From Leucobacter luti (GTDB lineage: Bacteria > Actinomycetota > Actinomycetes > Actinomycetales > Microbacteriaceae), in the NCBI RefSeq assembly GCF_019464495.1, contig NZ_CP080492.1, positions 2,728,001-2,792,000 of the forward strand: 64,000 bases of DNA, written 5' to 3'. Positions 1 to 8,889 of the stretch are shown here, one piece after another; position 1 is the stretch's first letter; each line of letters starts with the position of its first letter. The position numbers and the translations under genes are program-made. The notes beneath the pieces are model-generated. The model made no database searches and was not told the DNA's origin. It worked only from the letters and a program-made list of their open reading frames with translations.

Positions 1-1
1 C

Positions 2-823
2 ACCGTGCATACGGCGTTCAACAACCCGATGGTGGTGGCGAAGCAGCTGGCGACACTTGACCAACTCGGTGGCGGAGGCCGCGCCGGGTTGAATGTGGTG
101 GCAGGGTGGAATCTTCCCGAGTATGAGGCTCTCGGCACCCCCATGCCGGAGGCACACGATGACCGCTACGGCTTCGCCGCTGAGTGGCTCGACATCATTG
201 AGCGTGCGTGGTCTGCCGAGGGGAAGTTTCAGTACGACGGAACGTTCTACCAGTTGAAAGACAGTGAATCGGAGCCGAAACCGCACGGCGGTCGAGTGCC
301 GATCCTGAACGCCGGTTCTTCAGCACAGGGGCGTGACTTTGCCGCCCATTTCTCCGACTTTGCGTTTACGATCATTCCCGATGCTGAGACGGGCGCGGGC
401 ATCGCACGGCGCATGAAAGAAGAGGCGCGCGCAACGTACCAGCGCGAGGTCGGGGTGCTCACTCTGAGCCACGTGGTGTGTCGGGAAAGCCGATCGGAGG
501 CGGATGACTATCTTGCCTACTATGCCGAGGAGAATGCGGATTGGGGCGCGGTGGATTATCTGATGGGGCTGCAGGGGTTGCACGCGCAGTCGTTCACGCC
601 TGAGATGCTTCAGACGATGCGTTCTCGGTTCGCGTCAGGACACGGTTCGCTTCCGATTGTGGGAACACCTGAAGACGTTGCTGAGCAGATCCGTGCGGTG
701 AGTGACGCTGGCTTCGACGGCATGACCCTCGCGTTTGTCGACTACACGTCCGAAGTTGCGCGGTTTGGCCGCGAAGTGATGCCGATCCTGGAGCGAATGG
801 GTGTGCGGCTCCCGCGCAAATAG
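2..823 (+). CDS. LLM-class flavin-dependent monooxygenase (5' truncated)
   Basis: C-terminal part of a luciferase-like, FMNH2-dependent monooxygenase of the SsuD/NtaA type. The reading frame is already open at base 2, so the true start lies upstream and about 270 residues are visible. Family landmarks are the N-proximal stretch ending GRAGLNVVAGWN, the RYGFAAEWLDIIERAW helix and the late G-T-P-E-D-V-A-E-Q segment. Such enzymes use FMNH2 from a partner reductase to oxidise sulfonates, aminopolycarboxylates or N-heterocycles; the substrate cannot be read here. It ends 1 base before the downstream AraC start. The preceding genes are outside the window. Confidence 0.85.
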   Translation, partial: TVHTAFNNPMVVAKQLATLDQLGGGGRAGLNVVAGWNLPEYEALGTPMPEAHDDRYGFAAEWLDIIERAWSAEGKFQYDGTFYQLKDSESEPKPHGGRVPILNAGSSAQGRDFAAHFSDFAFTIIPDAETGAGIARRMKEEARATYQREVGVLTLSHVVCRESRSEADDYLAYYAEENADWGAVDYLMGLQGLHAQSFTPEMLQTMRSRFASGHGSLPIVGTPEDVAEQIRAVSDAGFDGMTLAFVDYTSEVARFGREVMPILERMGVRLPRK

Positions 824-824
824 C

Positions 825-1871
825 ATGCCTGGGAATCTGCTCACGGACTACCCCGTGGCTTGCACGTCGAGCCCCGGGCGACTTCGTGATGCGGTGGATG
901 GACTGACTGGATATGACCACGCGGTGCTGGGGCCTGCGATGACGCAGCGGCGGGCAGCCGCGCCGGACTGTGGGGCGCGGCAGCGTGCGGCGCCGTTGCG
1001 CGAGCTGCAGCCAGGGAGGGTCAACGGACTCCGGTTCGAGAGCCTCTCACTGGTCTTCGTCGCCTACGGGACGCGCGTCCAGGTGGTGGCGCCTCCGACG
1101 CGAGAACAGGTGGTGCTCGTTGTCCCCCTCGGGCCGATGCGGGTGGAGGTGGGCGGTCACGGCGCGCAGCTGACGACGCCGTTTGCGCTCTCGAGTTCGA
1201 TGGAAACGACGATGCACCCCGACCCGAGCGCGGGCGCGCTTGTTGGCGCGGTGCCCGTTGCTGAGCTGACCGCGCAGTTGTGCGAGAGTTTCGGTGCGGA
1301 GCGCGAGTTCGCTGTGGATCTGGCTCAGCCGCGACCGATTCCGCTGAACGCGGCCCCTGCCCTGCACCGCGTCTGGTCAGAGTTTGCCGGGCGCCCGACG
1401 CTGGATCCGACTCCGTTGTTTGACCGTCTTGTCATCGGGCTCGCGCCCTACGTGAGCTATGGCTCAGCCCTGCGCCCCGACCCGGTCGGCGTCGGTGCCG
1501 CGTCAGCGCACCCACTGGTGTCGCGCAACTCGCCGCCGCCGTATCTCACACACGCCGCGCGCTATCTGCGTCGTCACCTCGCTGATCCGATCTCACTCAC
1601 AGAGCTCGGGACCATCGTGGGGATCGGAAGCCGGCAGCTGCAGCTTGCGTTCCAGGCCCACCTCGGGTGCACCGCGCAGGAGTATTTGCGCAGTGCCCGG
1701 CTCGATCAGGCCTGGAGTGTGCTGCGCGAGCGCGCGCCAGGGTCGGGAGCCAGCGGTGAGCGAAACGTCGCGGCCGTTGCAGCCGAAGTGGGGATCCCGC
1801 ACAGTGGACGGTTTTCACAGTACTTTTTTGAACGCTTTGGTGTGCTGCCTTCCGCTGTGCGAGGGGCGTGA
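825..1871 (+). CDS. AraC family transcriptional regulator
   Basis: A 348-residue regulator. The N-terminal half resembles the AraC-binding-like domain of the FeaR/NahR-type group. The C-terminal ~100 residues carry the double HTH, with the first helix pair near ISLTELGTIVGIGSRQLQLAF and the second near VAAEVGIPHSGRFSQYFFERFG. I start it at the ATG at 825, just after the stop of the preceding monooxygenase; a GTG at 801 inside that gene is also in frame. It is transcribed towards the convergent iorAB/liv operon, so it is a candidate regulator of either neighbour. The ligand is unknown. Confidence 0.85.
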   Translation: MPGNLLTDYPVACTSSPGRLRDAVDGLTGYDHAVLGPAMTQRRAAAPDCGARQRAAPLRELQPGRVNGLRFESLSLVFVAYGTRVQVVAPPTREQVVLVVPLGPMRVEVGGHGAQLTTPFALSSSMETTMHPDPSAGALVGAVPVAELTAQLCESFGAEREFAVDLAQPRPIPLNAAPALHRVWSEFAGRPTLDPTPLFDRLVIGLAPYVSYGSALRPDPVGVGAASAHPLVSRNSPPPYLTHAARYLRRHLADPISLTELGTIVGIGSRQLQLAFQAHLGCTAQEYLRSARLDQAWSVLRERAPGSGASGERNVAAVAAEVGIPHSGRFSQYFFERFGVLPSAVRGA

Positions 1872-2196
1872 TCGGAACGTGCCGCGATCAGCGGCGTGCG
1901 TGGCCCTGAAGCCAGTGTCTTCCACGGATTCTCTGCCCATGCCAGCACGAGATATCTCTGCGGGGGAGGTTGTGGCGGAGGCTTGGGCGAGCTCGGGGAG
2001 CGTGGAAATCGCCGGGCGTGCTCGGGTAATAGCGGGGAACGGTGAGGGGTGCGGGGAGGATCGGCTCCCTGTTCCAACACCGCGCAGAATTCTGGTCACC
2101 ACAGCTGACCGCGGCCAGGATCGACCTCTGTGCTCGAAGACGTCACCGAGGACCCGGAAGCGAGCACGGCTGTGCCTACTTCCGAGCCCTCGATCG
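1872..2196. other. Intergenic region, no gene seen
   Basis: About 325 bases between the stop of the araC-type gene and the stop of iorB. Open frames here are out-of-frame extensions of the flanking genes with arginine/proline-rich compositions. The only structure I see is an interrupted dyad (CGGAAG at 2155-2160 with CTTCCG at 2179-2184, and GCAC/GTGC inside it), which could be a weak bidirectional terminator for the converging genes. Confidence 0.4.
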
Positions 2197-3845
2197 CTAC
2201 GCTGAGACGGGGAGTGCGCTGAGTGCTTTCGCGAGCGCCGTTCCATCTTCATCGGCGAGTGCTGCCTTGCTCAAGCGAGCGAGCGTCTTCGCGGCCTCCG
2301 GCGCCCCGATGAGCTGCGGAACAGTGGCCATGAGCGCTGCGAAGCTCTCCGAACCGTGCGCGTGTGTTTGGCCGTAGCCCTTGAGGACACGGGCACACTT
2401 GGCGACCTCGCACGCGAGTTCGTAGTCCACTTCAGCCGCGGTGACAGTGAGGTCGAGCCACGCCTCAATCGCGAGCTGCTCTCGCCCATAGCGGAGCGAG
2501 CGCGGTCGTATTGGGCGCATCGATGCCATCAGCCACAGCATGCTCGAGCCGAATACTGAGGTGGTGTTCACGATCATGCCATCTCGGGTGATCGCACCGA
2601 CGACCTTCGCGAACACCCGTGAGCGAGACAGCGCTCTGCCCAGCGCGGTCGGCAGCGTGTCAGTGATCTCGTCGACCTGCGGGTGGAGGAACTCGCGCAC
2701 TTGAGTGAGCTGACCCGTCTCCGCTTTTGCCTCAACGCGCACGCCTTCGATGCGGCTCTTGCGTAACTTCTGGAGTGCCACGTGAATGGTGTCTTGGTAC
2801 GACATCCAGAGCGCCGTGTGCCGAGCGACTTCAATCGAGAGTTCAGCACTGCCACTGCGCCCGGTATCGAACGGAATCACCCGTGAAATCCGGTCGAGGA
2901 ACAGATCCGTGTACGCCGGCCCCTGATACATCGCGGTGCGCACGCAACCGTGTACCACCATCGACCGCGCAGTTTCAGCGAACGCGGGCACCCGGTCCAT
3001 GCGATCGGCGATCTTGGGCCCCACGAGTGCGCGCGGATCGGAGATCGCGAGCTCCGTGTGGCGCTTCTCGGCTGCCTCTGCGGCCTCCTCCTCGGGATCG
3101 CGGGGGCGTCTGCGCCCGATCGTGACGCGCACGGGGCCGAGGCCAGATGGCGGGGCCGGGGAGCGGCAGCGAGCGCAGCTGCCTCGGCCGCTGCCTCCTG
3201 CGCTGCAGTGTAGCCGAGCCCAAACGCCTTGAGTGAGCGTTCTACGGCTTTCCCCGATCGCCTCAGCGACGCTTCAAATGCCTCACGCGGGATCGGCAGC
3301 ACACCGGACCCGGCGAGCGCCCCAAACAGTGAGGATGAGATCACACTCCCCGCCTGCGCTGCGAGCGCATTGAAGTCGGTCGCGATGAGTTGCTTGGACC
3401 CGGCGCGCGCCGAGCGCATCAGGCTCTCCTCGTCAACGCGACCATCATCCATCGCGATCTTCTCCGCGATCGAGTACACCCGGTTCGTTGATGCGATAAG
3501 CGTGGTGCGGTCTGGGGTGCAGAATCCGCGCTGCAGTGCGCGTCCCGCCTCCATCAGTTCTGAGGCGATTACGACGTCGACCTGGCCCGGGGTGGGGAAC
3601 AAGCTCAGAATCGGCTCCATGCGTGCGCTGCCCAGGCTCGCTGTGTCGCTGCGCGGGTAGAGCTCGACGTAGTACACGGTGGCGCCGGTGCGCTGTGCGA
3701 CGCCGGCGACGGAGGTGCTCTGCGTCACGAACCCGGCGTCCTCACCGAGTGAGACGATCCAGTCGGCCAGCACACCACCGCCCTCGCCGCCCATGGCGAG
3801 AACGGCGATGGTGATGGGACGGCGGCCGGTTTCCCAGGTGCTCAT
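2197..3845 (-). pseudogene. iorB: Indolepyruvate ferredoxin oxidoreductase subunit beta, frameshifted
   Basis: The beta subunit of the IorAB 2-oxoacid:ferredoxin oxidoreductase, which decarboxylates aryl-2-oxoacids to aryl-acetyl or aroyl-CoA. The N-terminal part (ATG at 3845, overlapping the iorA stop by 4 bases) has the POR-gamma domain with AMGGEGGGVLADW. It reads in one frame to about GLGYTAAQEAAAEAAALAAA. The C-terminal DUF6537-like part (from about SDPRALVGPKIADRM to PVSA) reads in a second frame. The switch falls at about 3140-3175 in a G/C-rich stretch with GGGG runs and is explained by one missing base; the total span of 1649 bases is one short of 550 codons. This is either a real mutation or a homopolymer sequencing error. 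Without repair the protein loses its C-terminal half. Confidence 0.8.
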
Positions 3846-6016
3846 GCAGCCACCTCGTACTGGCTCGCGCGTCGCTCGACGGGAGAGGACAGCATGGAGA
3901 TCCATGCGGATCGGATCTTGCCGAGGGTGCGGTCGCCCCAGCTCGGGTTGATGACGACGTCGGTGCGATAGAACGAGGGGCAAAGCGATGCCGCGTGGGC
4001 GTTTGCGCCGCACACGCCGCACCCCACGCAGCTGTCGATCACGGTCGCCACCGGGTCGGTGCGCATCGGGTCTGGATTCTCTTTCAGTGTGAGCGACGGA
4101 CAGCCCGAGATCCGGATACAGGCATGATCGCCTGTGCACGTGTCGGCATCAACACCGAAGCGCTGGCGCACCACCCGTTTTCCCGCCGCAATATCTTTGG
4201 CGCGTTTCGGCTTCTCGCGGCGTTGGAGATTGAGCTGACACTCGCTCTGCGCCACAATCACCTTCGGACCTTCGGTCTCCGTGGTGAACGCTTCAACGAA
4301 GATCTTCTTGAGTTTCGCGACGTCATAGGTGTGGGTCATCGTTTTGGCCCATTTCACTCCGATGCCGCGCACGGCGCGCTCGATCGGGTTCCCGGATCGG
4401 CGATTCGGCGTCTCGGCCTGGCCATAGGAGGACAGCACGTCCTGCCCGCCCGTTGCTGCGGCGTACGAATTGTCGACGACCACGACGACCTGGTCGTTCT
4501 TGTTGAACACAGCGTTGCCGATCCCGCTGGTGAGCCCGTTATGCCAGAAGCCGCCGTCGCCCATCACGCCAATGGTGGAGCGATCGGCATCCTTTGGGTT
4601 GAGTGCTGCGGCGCCCGCAGAGCCGAGTCCATACCCCATCGTGGTGCCGCCCAGGTTGAACGGTTCATTGATGCCGAAGAGGTGGCAGCCGATGTCCATG
4701 CTGACGTGGTGCTCCTGTCCCACCTCTTTCTCTGCGAGTTTCATCGCGGAGAAGATGGGGCGCTCCGGACACCCGGTGCAGAGCCCAGGTGGACGCGCCT
4801 GCACCTGCTGCGCATCGACACGGGCCGCGAATGGGCTCGCTGGATTTTCAGCGGGGAGTAGGAGCGAGGGCTGTGTCTCCATGAGCTGCGCGGAGTACTG
4901 CTCAAGGAATGCGGTGAGGCCTTTTGTGACGACCTGGGTGGTGTACTCGCCGCCCATCGGCAAGAGGTCCTTCCCATGCAGCGCCGTCGGAACACCGGCC
5001 TTGCGCAGGATTGAGTGCAGGTTCTGCTCGATGTAGTCAGGCTGGCCTTCTTCGAGGAGCAACACTGCTTTCTTGTCTGCGCAGAATTCGAGCACCTCTT
5101 CGTCGATGACGGGGTAGGTGACGTTCATCACGTACATCGGCACACGAGTGTTGCCGAACGCGTCGGAGCAACCCAGCAGTTCGAGTGCACGGTTGAGGGT
5201 GTTGTAGAGTCCGCCCTGCACGATGATGCCGATGTCATCGACGTCGCCCTCGAAGAACTCGTTGAGCTTGTGCTCCCGGATGTATTCGACGGCCGCCGGC
5301 CAGCGCGCATGGATCTTCTCGTGCTCGTGCAGGAAGCTCGCGGGCGGCAGCACGATGCGGCTGAGGTCCCGTTGTGGGTTTTCGACCGCGTCCGTGATTG
5401 TCATCGGTGGTCGAACGTTGTCCTCCGCGACGAAGGAGCCTTGGAGATGGCACGAGCGCAGCCGGAGGTCGAGCATCACCGGAGTGTTACTCGCCTCAGA
5501 GAGCGCGAATCCGTGCTTTACGGTGTTCACAATTGCGGCAATATTGGGGCGTGGATCGAGCAACCACATTTGCGATTTCATGGCGAAGGCGTGTGAGCGC
5601 TCCTGCATGATGCTGGATCCCTCACCGTAGTCTTCGCCGAGAATCACGAGGGCGCCGCCCTGCACCCCGCCGCTGGAGAGATTTGCGAGCGCGTCAGACG
5701 CGACGTTCAACCCCACCGTGGATTTGAAGGTGACCGCCCCTCTGAGCGGGTAGTGCACTGAGGCGGCGAGCATTGCTGCCGCCGTTGCCTCGGATGCGGA
5801 GTTCTCAAAATAGACGTCGAGCTCTTCCAGGATGTCGTGCGCGTCACCGAGCACGTCCATCAGGTGAGAGATCGGGGCGCCTTGATAGCCGCCAACGTAG
5901 GCGACTCCCGATTCGAGGAGGGCTTTCGTGACTGCGAGGATGCCCTCAACGTGCAGCGGAGTTCCTGCTCCAGATCGTAGGAGTTTGACCTCGTTGACGA
6001 ACGACCGTTCAGCCAT
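3842..6016 (-). CDS. iorA: Indolepyruvate ferredoxin oxidoreductase subunit alpha
   Basis: ThDP- and Fe-S-dependent catalytic subunit, 724 residues, the usual length for the fused alpha form. The order is an N-terminal pyrimidine-binding domain, a middle domain, a ThDP/Mg site (GDGGFWHNGLTSGIGN then VVDNSYAA), the motif LCTGCPERP, and a C-terminal ferredoxin-like segment with clustered cysteines (DTCTGDHAC, SGCP, SCVGCGVCG). The enzyme oxidatively decarboxylates aryl-2-oxoacids such as indolepyruvate with CoA and ferredoxin. The ATG at 6016 has an AAAGGG ribosome site, and the stop overlaps iorB. It follows livM on the same strand after 139 bases, so it may be co-transcribed or have its own promoter. 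Isatinate (2-aminophenylglyoxylate) is a plausible substrate given the neighbours. Confidence 0.92.
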   Translation of the reverse strand: MAERSFVNEVKLLRSGAGTPLHVEGILAVTKALLESGVAYVGGYQGAPISHLMDVLGDAHDILEELDVYFENSASEATAAAMLAASVHYPLRGAVTFKSTVGLNVASDALANLSSGGVQGGALVILGEDYGEGSSIMQERSHAFAMKSQMWLLDPRPNIAAIVNTVKHGFALSEASNTPVMLDLRLRSCHLQGSFVAEDNVRPPMTITDAVENPQRDLSRIVLPPASFLHEHEKIHARWPAAVEYIREHKLNEFFEGDVDDIGIIVQGGLYNTLNRALELLGCSDAFGNTRVPMYVMNVTYPVIDEEVLEFCADKKAVLLLEEGQPDYIEQNLHSILRKAGVPTALHGKDLLPMGGEYTTQVVTKGLTAFLEQYSAQLMETQPSLLLPAENPASPFAARVDAQQVQARPPGLCTGCPERPIFSAMKLAEKEVGQEHHVSMDIGCHLFGINEPFNLGGTTMGYGLGSAGAAALNPKDADRSTIGVMGDGGFWHNGLTSGIGNAVFNKNDQVVVVVDNSYAAATGGQDVLSSYGQAETPNRRSGNPIERAVRGIGVKWAKTMTHTYDVAKLKKIFVEAFTTETEGPKVIVAQSECQLNLQRREKPKRAKDIAAGKRVVRQRFGVDADTCTGDHACIRISGCPSLTLKENPDPMRTDPVATVIDSCVGCGVCGANAHAASLCPSFYRTDVVINPSWGDRTLGKIRSAWISMLSSPVERRASQYEVAA

Positions 6017-6086
6017 GGTATCTGCCCTTTCGTGTCATCATTGACGCGCGACTCCCCCGAGGATCGCACTCTAAACATATCAAAGA

Positions 6087-6112
6087 AAATGCGATCGTCA
6101 CGTAAATGCGAT
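6087..6112. promoter_or_regulatory. Direct repeat upstream of iorA, candidate activator site
   Basis: Two exact copies of AAATGCGAT start at 6087 and 6104, 17 bases apart in the same orientation, in the AT-rich gap upstream of iorA. Same-face direct repeats are typical of AraC-family sites, and an AraC gene lies at 825. The link is inference. Confidence 0.35.
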
Positions 6113-6155
6113 GAAATATTCGTGTTCCGGACGATTCATGTGCCCGGGTCAGTGC

Positions 6156-7244
6156 TTACTCTGCCGCCTGGGCCCCGGGACGAGTGATCTTCGGGCGGAA
6201 CGGCCACATTGCCTCGCGTCCCCCCGTGAGTCCCGCGGGACGGAAGATCAAGATGATGACCATGATCGCACCCAAAGTAATGAGTCTGCTGCCAGAGGGG
6301 AGCGAGATCATGAAGTCACCGAGTTGCACGCCTTTTTCGAGCAGGCTGAGTGCGTGGCTGAGCGCTGAAATCGCGAGCGTGCCCACCACGGCACCCCACA
6401 GTGAGCGCATGCCGCCCACGACGAGCATTGCGATCGTCGTGAAGGTGAAATCGAGCGAAAACTGCGATGCCTGTGCGACCCCGTTGAGCTGCACCCAGAC
6501 GGCGCCGCCGATCGCTGCGAGTGCCCCGGATACGGTGAACGCGATCACGCGATGCAGCGTGACGCGGACACCTGAGGCCGGTGCAGCCTGGATATTGTCG
6601 CGCGAGGCCCGCAGCATTCGCGCGCTGCGGCTCTGGCCATAGAGCCAGGCGAGTGCGATCACCAGGAGCGCGATGAGGAGCACGGTCTGCAGATCGAAGC
6701 TCCGCGGCAGACCGGTCATAGACTGGCCTGCCTTGGGGCCCACCTGTTTCCAGTACGTGAGAATTTGCACCACGAGCATCAGGAGGGCGAACGTCGCGAT
6801 CCCGGCCTCCAAACCGTTCAGCCGCATCAACGCAAGGCCGCTGAGGAGCGCTACGAGGCCGCCAGCCACTGCGGCGATAGCGAGAGCCACGAGCGGAGTC
6901 GCCTGTGCGTCGCTGAGGAACGGGAACAGATCGGGCATGATCGAGCTCTTAATGGTGGCCGGGATCGTGAGGAGCGACAGCGTCCACGCTCCCACCGCGA
7001 CGAACGCGATGTGTCCGAACGAGAGGACCCCGCTGTTCCCGATGAAGGTCCACATGGCGACCACGATGATGAGGTTTGCGAGCGCGTACCCGAGGTCGAT
7101 GGCCGCGGTTTGCGAGATCGAGCTCGCAAGGAATGAGAACAGCCAGACCACCACGAGCGGTACCACGAGAGTCCAGAGCTTCGCGAGTGGTTCCGGGATC
7201 GCGATCCCCGGGAAGCGCCGTGGCACGGAGTTCGGCGAGGTCAT
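6156..7244 (-). CDS. livM: Branched-chain/aromatic acid ABC transporter permease LivM
   Basis: Inner-membrane permease of the LivM family, 362 residues with 9-10 hydrophobic segments. The family signature lies near SGVLSFGHIAFVAVGAW, with the cytoplasmic coupling loop near SRSARMLRASRDNIQAAPASG. It pairs with LivH to form the channel. I start it at the ATG at 7244, which overlaps the livH stop (ATGA); longer frames upstream are antisense artefacts. The C-terminus is cytoplasmic and basic. It is the last liv gene in the order livK-G-F-H-M, immediately before iorAB, so the cargo is probably an aromatic or 2-oxo acid rather than leucine. Confidence 0.92.
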   Translation of the reverse strand: MTSPNSVPRRFPGIAIPEPLAKLWTLVVPLVVVWLFSFLASSISQTAAIDLGYALANLIIVVAMWTFIGNSGVLSFGHIAFVAVGAWTLSLLTIPATIKSSIMPDLFPFLSDAQATPLVALAIAAVAGGLVALLSGLALMRLNGLEAGIATFALLMLVVQILTYWKQVGPKAGQSMTGLPRSFDLQTVLLIALLVIALAWLYGQSRSARMLRASRDNIQAAPASGVRVTLHRVIAFTVSGALAAIGGAVWVQLNGVAQASQFSLDFTFTTIAMLVVGGMRSLWGAVVGTLAISALSHALSLLEKGVQLGDFMISLPSGSRLITLGAIMVIILIFRPAGLTGGREAMWPFRPKITRPGAQAAE

Positions 7245-8122
7245 GTGCGCTCCTTCGAGAGCCGTGAGGCGAAGATGCCATTGGGGGCGATTACGAGGAC
7301 GACCGCGACAAGGAGGTAGACGAACGCGATGCGGAAGTCGTTGATCCAGTCGGGCAAGAACGTGGTGAACAAGGAGAGTGCGAACCCCACGAGGAAGCCG
7401 CCGGCAACGCTGCCGCCGAGCCTGCCGAGGCCGCCGATCGTCGAGCCGATCAGTGCGAACAGTGTGACCTGCACGCCAAACGTTGGCCCCACTGAACCGC
7501 TCTGAGCTGTGAGTACGAACGCGATCGCTGCGGCGAGTACCCCGCTGATCGCGAAGGTAAGGGCGATGACGCTGCCTGCCCGGATGCCGAGCACGCGCGC
7601 GGCCCGGAAGTCTTCTGAGGCTGCCTGCACCTGGAGTCCCATGCTGGTGCGGGTCAGGAAGAGTCGCACCGCGAGGAGCAAGATCAGGCCGAGCGCAATG
7701 GAGACCACCGAGATCAGGTTGACGCGGAGTTCTCCGATCCGGATCGACGCGGTGAGACCCGGGGCGACCGCGGCCGAGAGGACGTTGGTCCCGAAGATCC
7801 CGTCGTACACTCGCTGCAGCAGGATGCTGACACCGAAGCTCGCGATGAGCAGCGTTGCCGGTGGCTGCGACCGGATCCAGCGGAACACCGCCGCGTCCAT
7901 GAAGAGCGCGAGCGCAACTGCGACTCCGATCGCCGCGATGATCGCGAGCGGCCACGAGATCGGCCAGAGGATGATGAGGGCGTAGCCCGCGGCCGTGATG
8001 AGCTCGCCATTTGCGAAGTTGGCGAGACGCATGACGCCGAAGACGAGGCCGATGCCGAGCGCAGCGAGGGCGTAGACGGCGCCGGTAGAGGTCGCGTCGA
8101 TGAGTGCCTGAAGGATATTCAC
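7241..8122 (-). CDS. livH: Branched-chain/aromatic acid ABC transporter permease LivH
   Basis: Permease of the LivH family, 293 residues. The N-terminal LIDATSTGAVYALAALGIGLVFGVM and the segment NFANGELITAAGY are typical of the family, followed by several membrane helices and the coupling-loop region SMGLQVQAASEDFRAARVLG. The GTG at 8122 overlaps the livF stop (GTGA), and the stop overlaps the livM ATG, so translation is probably coupled through livF-H-M. It works with LivM, the two ATPases and the lipoprotein LivK. Confidence 0.92.
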   Translation of the reverse strand: MNILQALIDATSTGAVYALAALGIGLVFGVMRLANFANGELITAAGYALIILWPISWPLAIIAAIGVAVALALFMDAAVFRWIRSQPPATLLIASFGVSILLQRVYDGIFGTNVLSAAVAPGLTASIRIGELRVNLISVVSIALGLILLLAVRLFLTRTSMGLQVQAASEDFRAARVLGIRAGSVIALTFAISGVLAAAIAFVLTAQSGSVGPTFGVQVTLFALIGSTIGGLGRLGGSVAGGFLVGFALSLFTTFLPDWINDFRIAFVYLLVAVVLVIAPNGIFASRLSKERT

Positions 8123-8889
8123 GAGCCGAGATACGCTTTCATGAGGAGGGTGGAGTCCTGTGCGTCGTCCGGGCCGAGGGTCATCGTGATGCGACCCTCG
8201 CTGAGCACGTGCGTGCGATCCGCCGCGGCGACGGTCTGCTGTGCACGCTGTTCCACGAGCAGAACGGCCGTGCCACGCGCGCGAATGCGTTCGATCGAGG
8301 CGAACACGGTATCGACCGCGGTGGGTGAGAGCCCGAGTGACGGTTCGTCGAGGGCGAGGAGCTTGGGTGCTGCAAGCAGCGCGCGACCGATCGCGAGTTG
8401 CTGTTGCTGGCCTCCCGAGAGCAGACCGGCCTGGCGGTCGCCAAACTCTTCCAGGATGGGAAACAGCGACAGCACCCATTTCAGGTCATCTGCGAGGCCC
8501 GTGGAGCTGGGACGGGCGGTCGAGCCGAGGCGCAGATTCTCCCGCACGGTCAGCCGTCCAAAGACGTTGTGCCCCTCTGGGACGAGCGCAATGCCCCGTC
8601 TGGCGATTCGCTCGGTCGGCTGCCCGACGAGACGTTGGCCGTCAAACTCGAGGGTGGTCGCACTCGCGCGTACTGCGCCAACGAGAGCGTGCATCGTGGA
8701 TGATTTACCGGCGCCGTTGGGCCCAATGATGCCGACGAGCTCACCTGCGTCGACGTGGAAGGTGATCCCGTTCACCGCAGCGATCCCGCGGTACGACACT
8801 GCGAGGTGTTCGACGGTGAGGAGGCGCTGGGCCGAGGGTGCCGGCGGGACCGTGGGAGTTGAGGGGGCCGACGCTGCCTGCGCGGTCAT
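8119..8889 (-). CDS. livF: ABC transporter ATP-binding protein LivF
   Basis: ATPase of the LivF type, 256 residues. Walker A is GPNGAGKSS at about residue 57, the Q-loop region carries VPEGHNVFGRLTVRENL (characteristic of LivF), the signature is LSGGQQQQLAIGRAL, and Walker B is LLALDEPSLGL. An unusual Ala/Pro-rich leader of about 22 residues precedes the domain (TAQAASAPSTPTVPPAPSA). The ATG at 8889 overlaps the livG stop and the stop overlaps livH. It energises uptake with LivG. Confidence 0.92.
   Translation of the reverse strand: MTAQAASAPSTPTVPPAPSAQRLLTVEHLAVSYRGIAAVNGITFHVDAGELVGIIGPNGAGKSSTMHALVGAVRASATTLEFDGQRLVGQPTERIARRGIALVPEGHNVFGRLTVRENLRLGSTARPSSTGLADDLKWVLSLFPILEEFGDRQAGLLSGGQQQQLAIGRALLAAPKLLALDEPSLGLSPTAVDTVFASIERIRARGTAVLLVEQRAQQTVAAADRTHVLSEGRITMTLGPDDAQDSTLLMKAYLGS

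Noticed and set aside
3995..5630. Several plus-strand frames opposite iorA
   Set aside because: They mirror the conserved iorA sequence, including its Fe-S and ThDP motifs in the other strand, and lack ribosome sites.
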